From contig CALEJC010000156.1 in the NCBI GenBank assembly GCA_937898205.1, positions 1 to 9,788 on the forward strand: DNA of 9,788 nucleotides, written 5' to 3'. The position numbers were made by a program, and so were the translations under genes. This DNA comes from an uncultured Bacteroidales bacterium. GTDB taxonomy: Bacteria > Bacteroidota > Bacteroidia > Bacteroidales > UBA932. Below, one piece after another: positions 1 through 7,514 of this stretch; the first letter of the stretch is position 1, and each line of letters starts with the position of its first letter. A model generated the notes under the pieces. That model worked only from the letters and a program-made list of their open reading frames with translations, was not told the DNA's origin and searched no databases.

Positions 1-850
1 GTGCTTCATATTGCTTCTCATACAGGCGGTCGCTGATGCAGGCGAGGGCAATGCGCTGCCCTGCATAGCTGAAGATCTTGGATGCCGAGAGCATCAGGAT
101 ATAGTTGTCGGTATAACGAGCTACGCTTGGCACATAAGGAGCTTGATATGGATGCGAGAGGTCGCGGCGATAATCCATCGCAAAGTAGGCCAGATCTTCC
201 AGCACCACGACATCATATTTGTCGGCAAGGCGGCCGATCACCTGAAGCTCCTGCTCGTCAAGACAGATCCACGCTGGATTATTGGGGTTGGAGTAGATGA
301 TGGCTGCAATATCGCCTGCGGACAGCAGCTCTTCCAACTTAGCCTCCAACGCATCTGCTCCACGATGCCGGAAGATATCAAACTCTTTCCAATTGATGCC
401 CAACACCCTGAGCTGTGACTTCTGTATAGGGAATCCCGGGTCGATAAAGAGCACCTTATCCTTGCCGGGGATGCGCTGGCAACACGCAATGAATGAGCCG
501 AATGAGGCAGCCACAGAGCCGGTTGTAGGGACACAGGAGCGTGGAGAGATGTCTATATCCACAAACGCCTTAACGAAGTCCGATGCGGCTTTTTTGAGTT
601 CCGGGATGCCGGCTGCAGGAGGGTACTGACTCGCCACTCCTGCATCCAAAGCGGCTTTTTCCGCTGCGATGCCGTGTGCATTGGCTGCAAGCCCGGGCGA
701 ACCCTGATCCATGCGCACAAATGGGATGCCTGTACTGCGCTCAAGATATTGCGCCGTGAGCAGCACCTCTCCTATTGTTGCATTTGCCAGATCTTTGACA
801 TTGGATGCACTGCAAGCCTTAACTACTTGTTGCTCGGAAAAAACCTTCAT
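1..850 (-). CDS. PLP-dependent aminotransferase, class I/II (3' part outside window)
   Basis: Translating the minus strand from the ATG at 850 gives an open frame of 283 codons that runs off the left edge, so the C-terminal part is missing. The reading shows a fold-type I aminotransferase. Residues 187-192 are SNPNNP, whose Asn contacts the PLP ring. D219 and Y222 (EDLAY) are the usual Asp that pairs with the pyridine nitrogen and the Tyr near the PLP oxygen. SASK ends at K258, the expected Schiff-base lysine, and R266 (GQR) is the usual PLP-phosphate arginine. The N-terminal part (DQGSPG, QYPPAAGIPELK) is the substrate-lid and helix region of the aspartate-aminotransferase class. The Arg that binds the substrate alpha-carboxylate would lie outside the window, so substrate cannot be assigned. 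The start is the first ATG that gives a normal N-terminus; the frame is open for about 20 more codons upstream, back to a TAG. It is divergent from thrA. A role feeding aspartate-family synthesis is possible but rests only on position. Confidence 0.88.
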   Translation of the reverse strand, partial: MKVFSEQQVVKACSASNVKDLANATIGEVLLTAQYLERSTGIPFVRMDQGSPGLAANAHGIAAEKAALDAGVASQYPPAAGIPELKKAASDFVKAFVDIDISPRSCVPTTGSVAASFGSFIACCQRIPGKDKVLFIDPGFPIQKSQLRVLGINWKEFDIFRHRGADALEAKLEELLSAGDIAAIIYSNPNNPAWICLDEQELQVIGRLADKYDVVVLEDLAYFAMDYRRDLSHPYQAPYVPSVARYTDNYILMLSASKIFSYAGQRIALACISDRLYEKQYEA

Positions 851-912
851 ACCCAGATAAACAATAAATCTCACGAATTTCGGGTTTTTTGCTGAGATAT
901 CAAAGCACTAAA

Positions 913-942
913 AAGAAATAGTCGGTCAGCTATTGCACCAAA
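913..942 (-). promoter_or_regulatory. weak candidate promoter for the aminotransferase gene
   Basis: On the minus strand a TTTG (complement of 939-942) is followed after 18 nt by TATTTCTT (complement of 913-920). This partly matches the Bacteroidota TAnnTTTG box, and the spacing is slightly short. It would give a leader of about 60 nt before the ATG at 850. It is the best candidate in the gap, but the -7 box is imperfect, so this is tentative. Confidence 0.22.
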
Positions 943-963
943 AACAGAAAATCTCTATTTTTG
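932..963 (+). promoter_or_regulatory. Bacteroidota-type promoter for thrA-asd
   Basis: ATTG at 932-935 is followed by a 20-nt spacer and TATTTTTG at 956-963. The second box fits the Bacteroidota -7 consensus TAnnTTTG exactly, and the -33 box matches TTTG at three of four bases. Transcription would start near 967-970, giving a leader of about 30 nt before the thrA ATG at 1000. That leader is too short for a threonine-rich leader peptide or attenuator. Assignment is by motif and spacing only. Confidence 0.6.
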
Positions 964-981
964 AAAGATTTATTTTTGAAA
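956..981 (+). repeat. direct repeat TATTTTTGAAA in the thrA promoter
   Basis: TATTTTTGAAA occurs at 956-966 and again at 971-981, a 15-bp offset. Each copy contains a full TAnnTTTG box. Only the first has a TTG at the right distance upstream; the corresponding place for the second (about 948-951) is A-rich. The second copy could be a weak alternative promoter box, part of a regulator site, or chance in AT-rich DNA. Confidence 0.5.
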
Positions 982-999
982 ACAGTAAAGTAGTAGCAG

Positions 1000-3438
1000 A
1001 TGAAAGTTCTGAAATTTGGTGGAAGTTCTGTTGCCAATCTTGAAGGCATTCTAAGAGTAGGTAATATTATCAAGTCACAGAAGGACAAGGTGTTGGTTGT
1101 GGTTTCCGCATTCAGCGGGATCACCGATAAACTCATTGCTGCAGCCAGGATGGCTGAGGCGGGAGATGTGTCTTTCAGAGACGCGCTTTCTGAGATCAGA
1201 CATGCTCACATCCAGGTCGTGCGCAACCTACCTGCCACTCAGGAGCAACGCAACTCCCTGTCACACCGCATCGATGCGCTTCTGCTTCAGCTTGAAAACA
1301 TCTGCGAAGGCATATTCTTGCTTCATGTGCTTCCGGAAAAGACCTACTGCGAAGTGCTCAGCTTCGGCGAGAGACTCTCTTCAGAGATCCTTGCCACCAG
1401 CATTCCGGGAGCAATCACTTCTGACGCAAGAGAATTTATAAAAACCAGATTTTCAGAGGGTTCTACCATTGTCGACAGCAGCATCACAGCCGATTGCATC
1501 CGCAGCCATTTCAGCGAATATTGCACTCACGGCAGCATAGCAATTGTGCCGGGATTCATTGCATCCGATGCCGTGAGCTCGGAGACCACCCTGCTCGGAC
1601 GCGGTGGCTCGGACTACAGCGCCAGCCTCATTGCTGCAGCCCTTGGCGCAGAAAGCCTTGAGATCTGGACCGACGTGGACGGCTTCATGACCGCAGACCC
1701 GCGCATGATCAACACTGCCTATGTGATCGATCAGATGTCCTATGCAGAGGCGATGGAACTCAGCAACTTCGGCGCCAAGGTCATCTACCCTCCTACCCTT
1801 TACCCTGTGTGCACGGCGGGCATCCCTATCATCATCAAAAACAGCTTCAACCCGACAGCTCCGGGCACAACAATCAGCGCAGAGCAGGCCCCCGACGGCA
1901 AGACCATCAAGGGCATCTCTTCAATAGACGACATCTCGCTCATCACTCTCTCCGGCACATCTATGGTCGGAGTCGTGGGTGTGGATGCGCGCATATTTTC
2001 AGCCCTTACCAGAGAGCACATCAGCGCTTTCCTTGTGAGCCAATCCGCCTCAGAGACAGGCATTTCCATTGGCGTGAGCAAGGCTGATGCGGCACTTGCG
2101 TGCGAAGTCCTCGGCAAGGCATTTGCCCAGGAGATCAGCACCGGCGCCATCTTCCCTATCAAGCGTGAAGACGGACTTGCTGCAGTCGCAATCGTGGGCG
2201 AAAACATGAAAGACCACCCGGGCGTGGCAGGCAAGCTTTTCAGCACACTCGGCCGCAGCGGCATCAGCGTGATCGCATGTGCCCAAGGCTCAAAACAGAT
2301 CAACATCTCGTTTATCATCGACCGCACACAGCTTAGCAAGGCGCTCAACGTGATCCACGACAGCTTCTTCCTCTCCGAGTTCCAGGAACTTAATATTTTC
2401 CTTTGCGGAGTGGGCACAGTGGGCGGACAGTTGCTGGAGCAGATCGCTTCGCAACGCGAGAAGCTGATGCGCGAGCGCAACCTGAAGATCAATATCGTCG
2501 GCATCGCTCGCAGCACAAAGGCAATCTTTGACCGCAACGGCATAGAGCTGGAGGGCTTCAGAGAGAAGCTTGAGAGCGGCATGGACATCAACCCGCAGAA
2601 GCTCAAAGAAGAGATCATCGGGATGAACATCTTCAACTCAGTCTTTGTGGATTGCACTGCTAGTGAGCAGGTTGCAGCACTTTATGAAGAGTTGTTCTTC
2701 AACGGTATTTCTGTTGTCACCGCCAATAAGATTGCGGCATCTTCAGACTACCCTAACTATCGTCGCCTCAAGGAGGCAGCCAGAAAAAGAAATGTGAAAT
2801 TCCTGTTTGAAACCAATGTCGGCGCAGGACTTCCTATCATCAATACCATCAATGACCTGTGCAATAGCGGCGACCGCATCCTCAAGATGGAAGCAGTGCT
2901 TAGCGGCACACTCAATTTTATCTTCAACACCATCTCAAAGGACATCCCTTTCAGCCAGACAGTCAGGATGGCTCAGGAGCAGGGTTTTTCAGAGCCGGAT
3001 CCACGCATCGACCTCTCTGGCAAGGATGTGATCAGAAAGCTTGTAATCCTCTCTCGTGAAGCCGGTTATGAGCTCAATCAAGAGGACGTGGAGGCCCATC
3101 TTTTCATCCCTCAGGAGTTCTTTGACTGCTCGATGGAAGAGTTCTGGGAGAAGCTCCCTAGCCTTGATGAGGACTTTGAGCGCAGAAGAGCCGAGCTTGA
3201 GGCCAAGAATATGCGTTGGAGGTTTGTTGCCAAGATGGAAGACGGAAAGTATTCCGTTTCTCTGAGAGCTGTGGATAATCTGCACTCTTTCTATGTGCTT
3301 GACGGGTCAAACAACATCATCCTGCTCACCACAGAGCGCTACAACAAGCACCCTATGCTCATCCAGGGCTACGGTGCAGGCGCAAGCGTGACTGCAGCAG
3401 GTGTATTTGCCGACATTATGAGTATTGCCAATATTTAA
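1000..3438 (+). CDS. thrA: bifunctional aspartokinase / homoserine dehydrogenase
   Basis: Catalyses the first and third steps of the aspartate pathway: ATP-dependent phosphorylation of aspartate, and NAD(P)H reduction of aspartate semialdehyde to homoserine. It is a cytoplasmic enzyme of 812 residues, close to E. coli ThrA (about 820). The aspartokinase domain spans roughly residues 1-295, with KFGGSS at 5-10, LGRGGSD at 199-205 and WTDVDGFMTADPR at 223-235. Two ACT-like regulatory segments follow (about 306-385 and 395-460), the usual site of feedback control by threonine in this family; the effector is not shown by the sequence. The homoserine dehydrogenase domain begins with the nucleotide-binding GVGTVGG at 470-476, then LSGTLN at 634-639, SEPDP at 664-668 and the catalytic block D671, D676, K680. 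D676 and K680 align with yeast Asp219 and Lys223. The start follows a promoter at 932-963 and places KFGGSS at the expected N-terminus. asd follows after 14 nt, indicating one transcript. Confidence 0.97.
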   Translation: MKVLKFGGSSVANLEGILRVGNIIKSQKDKVLVVVSAFSGITDKLIAAARMAEAGDVSFRDALSEIRHAHIQVVRNLPATQEQRNSLSHRIDALLLQLENICEGIFLLHVLPEKTYCEVLSFGERLSSEILATSIPGAITSDAREFIKTRFSEGSTIVDSSITADCIRSHFSEYCTHGSIAIVPGFIASDAVSSETTLLGRGGSDYSASLIAAALGAESLEIWTDVDGFMTADPRMINTAYVIDQMSYAEAMELSNFGAKVIYPPTLYPVCTAGIPIIIKNSFNPTAPGTTISAEQAPDGKTIKGISSIDDISLITLSGTSMVGVVGVDARIFSALTREHISAFLVSQSASETGISIGVSKADAALACEVLGKAFAQEISTGAIFPIKREDGLAAVAIVGENMKDHPGVAGKLFSTLGRSGISVIACAQGSKQINISFIIDRTQLSKALNVIHDSFFLSEFQELNIFLCGVGTVGGQLLEQIASQREKLMRERNLKINIVGIARSTKAIFDRNGIELEGFREKLESGMDINPQKLKEEIIGMNIFNSVFVDCTASEQVAALYEELFFNGISVVTANKIAASSDYPNYRRLKEAARKRNVKFLFETNVGAGLPIINTINDLCNSGDRILKMEAVLSGTLNFIFNTISKDIPFSQTVRMAQEQGFSEPDPRIDLSGKDVIRKLVILSREAGYELNQEDVEAHLFIPQEFFDCSMEEFWEKLPSLDEDFERRRAELEAKNMRWRFVAKMEDGKYSVSLRAVDNLHSFYVLDGSNNIILLTTERYNKHPMLIQGYGAGASVTAAGVFADIMSIANI

Positions 3439-3452
3439 AATAATCAATTACC

Positions 3453-4460
3453 ATGAAAGTTGCAATTGTAGGTGTGAGTGGCGCAGTGGGACAGGAGTTC
3501 CTGCGCGTGCTTGAAGAGAGAGATTTCCCTATTGACGAGCTGGTACTTTTTGGCTCAAGTCGCAGTGCCGGGAGCACATATAGCTTCCGCGGTCAAGACT
3601 ATGTGGTCAAGGAGCTCAAGCACAACGACGATTTCAAGGGGGTAGATATTGCGTTTGTATCGGCTGGTGCCGGCACTTCAAAAGAGTTTGCCGAAACCAT
3701 CACCAAGCATGGAGCAGTGATGATTGACAACTCCAGCGCATTCCGCATGGACACCGATGTGCCTCTGGTAGTGCCTGAGTGCAATGCAGAAGACGCCCTC
3801 GTGCGTCCACGCGGCATCATCGCCAATCCAAACTGCACCACTATCATGATGGTGGTTGTGCTTGCACCTATCGAGAAGCTCTCGCATATCAAGAATATCC
3901 ACGTGGCAAGCTACCAGTCGGCTTCCGGAGCGGGCGCCTCTGCGATGGCTGAGTTGCAGACTCAGTATGAGCAGCTCGCACGCGGAGAAGAGCCGACAGT
4001 GGAGAAGTTTGCATACCAGCTTGCATATAATGTCATCCCTCAGATTGATGTATTCCAGGACAACGGATACACCAAAGAGGAGATGAAGATGTTTAGCGAG
4101 ACACAGAAAATCATGCACTCGGATGTGAAGTGCTCTGCCATGTGTGTGCGCATCTCTTCTCTTCGCTCACATTCAGAAGCCGTCTGGATCGAGACAGAGA
4201 AGCCACTCAGCGTAGAGGAAGTTCAGGCCGCATTGGCTGCTGCTCCGGGCGTCACACTGCAGGACGACCCAGCCAACAAAGTATACCCTATGCCGCTCTT
4301 TACAGGAGGCAAGGATGATGTCTTTGTAGGACGTGTCCGCAAGGATCTGAGCAACGATTGCGGCATCACTCTGTGGCTTTCCGGAGACCAGATCAAGAAG
4401 GGAGCAGCTCTGAACGCCGTGCAGATCGCCGAGTACCTTGTCAGCAAGGGAGAGTTCTAG
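3453..4460 (+). CDS. asd: aspartate-semialdehyde dehydrogenase
   Basis: Reduces beta-aspartyl phosphate to aspartate semialdehyde with NADPH, the step between the two activities of the ThrA protein encoded just upstream. The product also feeds lysine and diaminopimelate synthesis, so the gene is normally essential for cell-wall formation. At 335 residues it matches the short, Gram-positive/Bacteroidota-type Asd group. GVSGAVG at residues 7-13 is the NADP-binding glycine loop. NPNCTT holds the catalytic nucleophile C128, SASGAGAS is the conserved substrate/cofactor loop, and H240 (LRSHSE) is the acid/base histidine. All key residues are present and there is no frameshift. The ATG lies 14 nt after the thrA stop with no Shine-Dalgarno sequence, as is usual in Bacteroidota. 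Expression is probably from the thrA promoter, ending at the hairpin 27 nt downstream. Confidence 0.97.
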   Translation: MKVAIVGVSGAVGQEFLRVLEERDFPIDELVLFGSSRSAGSTYSFRGQDYVVKELKHNDDFKGVDIAFVSAGAGTSKEFAETITKHGAVMIDNSSAFRMDTDVPLVVPECNAEDALVRPRGIIANPNCTTIMMVVVLAPIEKLSHIKNIHVASYQSASGAGASAMAELQTQYEQLARGEEPTVEKFAYQLAYNVIPQIDVFQDNGYTKEEMKMFSETQKIMHSDVKCSAMCVRISSLRSHSEAVWIETEKPLSVEEVQAALAAAPGVTLQDDPANKVYPMPLFTGGKDDVFVGRVRKDLSNDCGITLWLSGDQIKKGAALNAVQIAEYLVSKGEF

Positions 4461-4486
4461 AATTTCCTGTTAAAATAGATAAAAAG

Positions 4487-4514
4487 AAGCGGATAACATT
4501 TTTGTTATCCGCTT
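4487..4514. terminator. bidirectional intrinsic terminator between convergent genes
   Basis: AAGCGGATAACA (4487-4498) and TGTTATCCGCTT (4503-4514) form a perfect 12-bp stem closed by a TTTT loop. On the plus strand a T-rich stretch follows (4513-4533); on the minus strand the stem is followed by a T-rich run complementary to 4473-4486. It lies between asd (plus) and the receiver/PPDK_N gene (minus), whose stop codon is at 4546-4548, and can end transcripts from both sides. Confidence 0.9.
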
Positions 4515-4545
4515 TAACTTTTATGTTTTATTTGCTTATTTACAG

Positions 4546-7497
4546 CTATTTACATTTTACAATCGCCTTTCCTGCTCTTCCGTCGACACAGATCTCCAAA
4601 TCCTGCTCAAAATGCACCATTCTGATGAATTCGCTCTCATATTCAGCCGGCATAGCATCCAGTTTTGAGAAGTTGAAGCAGTCTTCTGCGCGGGCATAGC
4701 TGTTGACATTGACATAGCCGGCGCCAAAGGACGTCATGTTCTGGAAGAAGTGAGTACCTTGGCTTGGATCGACCCTGAAATGCTCAAGGCAACACTCGAC
4801 GATGAGCTTTGCTTCAGAGATATCACTCCACTGCACAGGCACACCGAGAGACGGAATGCTTGACCCCCATCGACCATACCCAACGAGCACGAAGTTGCGG
4901 CCCTGCTCTCTCATCTTGACGTTGAGATCCCTCATCTGAGACGCAATCTCACGGGTCTTCAAAACATCAAACGCATCCTGCTTAAGATAGATTATATCCT
5001 TGACGCCGTTGATCCAGCCCGGGCCGATTGCACAATCAGAACAGATCAAAGGATCTGACACATCGATATCATCCCAGTCAATCTTGGCAAACATGCCGTC
5101 CGAAGAGATAGGTCTGACCTGTAGGACATTGAATATCGCCGGAGAGTCATCTCCCCTTTCAAGGTCGGCAGCAAACTCAATTTCCACCCCACATTTGACC
5201 TCTTTCTGAGTAATTTCCAGAAGTTCCTTGAGAATATCCGCAAGAGGAAACACATTATACTTGAGAATGTGGGCAAAAGTCACAAATTTCGGCCCTGAAG
5301 GCACCGGCGAGTCCACTATCCTCTGATTCTCGTAATCCCAGGTAGAAACCACCTTAGAAAGCGATTTAAACTTACCGCAGTCGGAGATTGCGATGCGCTC
5401 CAGATTGATGGCATCATCAACAGAAGTCTTGAACTTGTCCGGCTGCAGGTTCAGAGCAAACATCGCCTGCTGTGTCTGGGTCATCGTCAGCTCTGGGGTT
5501 GAAGTCTGGAGCACATTTTTAGGATAACTTGGGGAGAACCTGAGCACTTCATCCCCATCCACCACTGCCTTTCCGAGACCATAGGCAAGCTTAGCCACAC
5601 CATCTTCCGGTTTTTCATATCCTATAGGATAGAAATTGACCGACCTTGCGACGCCTGACAGTGTCGGGAAGTAATAGCCCTGGTCTTCCGTACCACATAC
5701 CTCCTGAAGCACAATAGCCATCTTCTCCTCTGAAATCACATTGGAAGTAGAGATGATATAGCCCCTTGATGACGCAAAGTATACAGACGCATAGACGCTC
5801 TTGATGGCCTTTGTGAGCAGACGAAGCTGCTGGTCTTCGTTTTCCGTCGAAGGTATCATATATGTAGAGTACACCCCGGCAAAAGGCTGATAATAAGAAT
5901 CTTCCAACTTAGAAGAAGACCTCACAGCCAGAGGCGTGCGGACTGTCCGTATAAACACCCTCAACGCATCGACCAGATCCTGAGGAAGAGTCGAAGCGAC
6001 AAATTCCGAGAGTATCTCCGCATCAGACAGGTCGGCATTGATCACATACTGCAGACCGTTTTCTATGATGAAACGGTCAAAATATTCAGTCGTGATCACC
6101 AATGTGCGCGGCACAAGCACACGCACATCCTCCCATTTGTCATAAAGGTTGTATTTCTGGAGGATATGATTGAGGAAAGCCAAACCCCTCGCCTTGCCGC
6201 CAAGAGAGCCGTCTCCAAGACGAGAAAACCAGATCGCGTCATTGAATGTTGCCGGGTTGAACCGAGCCACCACGCCAAGTCCCTGGGCGATGCGGAAATC
6301 CCGTATCATCTTGATGTTCAGTGCCCTGACCTCATTAAGATCGGTACTCTCATTGATCACGATCGGCCTGAACATATCGCCTATCGAGAAGAGACCTCGA
6401 CCATATAGCCAGCGGGAGATATAGTTTCTGCTTGATAGATATCTTAGCGACTCGTCAGACATTGACTCTATCAACTTCTCAAACTCATACAGATCTCTCG
6501 CACGAGCGATGACTTTTCCGCTTGCCGGATCTGTAACCACAAAATCTCCGAACCCAAACTCACGTCCGATGTACTCACTCAACTCATGGGTCAGAGTCTT
6601 AGATGTCTTGCAGACAAAGCCTACCCCCATCTGCTGCGCCACTTCCCTCATACTTTCCTGTGAGGACTGGAGGAGATATGGCATGGTCGGCATCTCGCTC
6701 TTTATCAAGCGGCAGAGATCCAGACCCGCATCCTTGATCTCAGTCTCGCGTTTGTCTCCTTTGTGCAGTACAAAACCCACATCGGATATCACGCCGAGGA
6801 TATTATCCTTATACTTTCTATACAGCTCCACAGCCTCGTCGTAACATGTGGCAAGTATGATTTTTGGTCTTGCTCTCTTGCGCATGATCTGCTGCTCTTC
6901 ATTGAGCGCATCTCTGACAGAACGGCTGTTCTGCTGAAGTATCAGTTTATATAGAAGTGGCAAATATGTTGAGTAATAACTCACTGAGTCCTCAACAAGC
7001 ATTATTGCTCGCGCTCCCATATCAAGCACATCATGCTCGGCGTTGAGCTTATCCTCAAGCAACTTGATGATCGCTATTATCAGGTCGGTGCTATTGTTCC
7101 AGCAGAAGACATAATCAATATATGGCTTATCCTGCTGTGAGATATATTTATAAATAATCTTGGAATATGACGACAGCAGCACTATAGGTGTATCAGCCGA
7201 GATCTCCTTGACCTGACGCGAGAAGTCAAAGACATCCAGCTCACCTACATTAAACATAGTCAATATCAGATCATAGTGCACATCCGGACACTTGATCCTC
7301 TCCATCGCCTCAATCGTAGACTCCACTCTCTCAAACGATGGTGGGTTGCTAAGATTAAGCTCCGAGTATTCTTGAGTAATCTGACTCTCGATGTGTCCGT
7401 CCTCCTCCAAAGAGAAGCTGTCATAATTATTGCAAACCAGGAGGACACGACGTATTCTCCTGGTCATCAATTGACTATAGTTTTGACCTGTAGTCAT
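4546..7497 (-). CDS. receiver-receiver-PPDK_N fusion protein (PEP synthase-like ATP-binding domain, no swivel or barrel)
   Basis: A 983-residue cytoplasmic protein with no signal peptide or membrane segment. Residues 15-150 look like a response-regulator receiver with a lost phospho-site: DLILT is followed by M81 where Asp is expected. Residues 162-312 look like an intact receiver: acidic pair E169/D170 (VEDS), phospho-acceptor D239 (ISDV), S278/S279 and K297. Residues 313-422 form a linker with an RNYISRWLYGRGLF segment. Residues 423-797 are a PEP synthase/PPDK ATP-binding domain: LGGK with K435, VPRTLVITT at 462-470, AVRSSS with R526, E532/D533, FAG at 539-541, SGVARS, YGLGKAVVDG, VEIEFA and LQVRPI at 792-797. 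The phospho-histidine swivel (TSHAA type) and the PEP/pyruvate barrel are absent, so it is unlikely to be a working PEP synthase despite probable annotation as one. The C-terminal part (798-983) has GYGRWGSS and GTHFFQNMTSFGAGY blocks, recalled only from similar Bacteroidota proteins. It lies 17 nt after gdhA and is probably co-transcribed with it. M11 is an alternative start. Substrate and product are unknown. Confidence 0.85.
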   Translation of the reverse strand: MTTGQNYSQLMTRRIRRVLLVCNNYDSFSLEEDGHIESQITQEYSELNLSNPPSFERVESTIEAMERIKCPDVHYDLILTMFNVGELDVFDFSRQVKEISADTPIVLLSSYSKIIYKYISQQDKPYIDYVFCWNNSTDLIIAIIKLLEDKLNAEHDVLDMGARAIMLVEDSVSYYSTYLPLLYKLILQQNSRSVRDALNEEQQIMRKRARPKIILATCYDEAVELYRKYKDNILGVISDVGFVLHKGDKRETEIKDAGLDLCRLIKSEMPTMPYLLQSSQESMREVAQQMGVGFVCKTSKTLTHELSEYIGREFGFGDFVVTDPASGKVIARARDLYEFEKLIESMSDESLRYLSSRNYISRWLYGRGLFSIGDMFRPIVINESTDLNEVRALNIKMIRDFRIAQGLGVVARFNPATFNDAIWFSRLGDGSLGGKARGLAFLNHILQKYNLYDKWEDVRVLVPRTLVITTEYFDRFIIENGLQYVINADLSDAEILSEFVASTLPQDLVDALRVFIRTVRTPLAVRSSSKLEDSYYQPFAGVYSTYMIPSTENEDQQLRLLTKAIKSVYASVYFASSRGYIISTSNVISEEKMAIVLQEVCGTEDQGYYFPTLSGVARSVNFYPIGYEKPEDGVAKLAYGLGKAVVDGDEVLRFSPSYPKNVLQTSTPELTMTQTQQAMFALNLQPDKFKTSVDDAINLERIAISDCGKFKSLSKVVSTWDYENQRIVDSPVPSGPKFVTFAHILKYNVFPLADILKELLEITQKEVKCGVEIEFAADLERGDDSPAIFNVLQVRPISSDGMFAKIDWDDIDVSDPLICSDCAIGPGWINGVKDIIYLKQDAFDVLKTREIASQMRDLNVKMREQGRNFVLVGYGRWGSSIPSLGVPVQWSDISEAKLIVECCLEHFRVDPSQGTHFFQNMTSFGAGYVNVNSYARAEDCFNFSKLDAMPAEYESEFIRMVHFEQDLEICVDGRAGKAIVKCK

Positions 7498-7514
7498 ACT
7501 TTAACTATTTTAAA

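Noticed and set aside
11..629. Plus-strand open frames at the left end
   Set aside because: They are shadows of the aminotransferase frame on the minus strand, which carries the full set of PLP motifs.
871..890. Possible terminator (CGAATTTCGGG followed by six T)
   Set aside because: The stem is at most a few base pairs, and it sits in a divergent intergenic gap where no plus-strand gene ends.
964..999. Threonine attenuator or leader peptide before thrA
   Set aside because: The leader from the predicted start is only about 30 nt and has no Thr/Ile-rich reading frame or terminator hairpin.
1800..2657. 285-codon open frame antisense to thrA
   Set aside because: It lies fully within thrA over its C/G-ending codon region, which removes stops on the opposite strand. 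The translation is low in complexity (Ser, Met, Leu rich) and shows no known motif.
330..5912. 13-bp identity TCTTCCAACTTAG at 330-342 and 5900-5912
   Set aside because: Both sites lie in coding DNA and encode Lys-Leu-Glu in unrelated proteins; this is chance in a window of this size.
4546..7497. Assigning ppsA (phosphoenolpyruvate synthase) to the 983-residue protein
   Set aside because: Only the ATP-binding domain is shared; the swivel histidine and the PEP/pyruvate barrel needed for that reaction are not seen.
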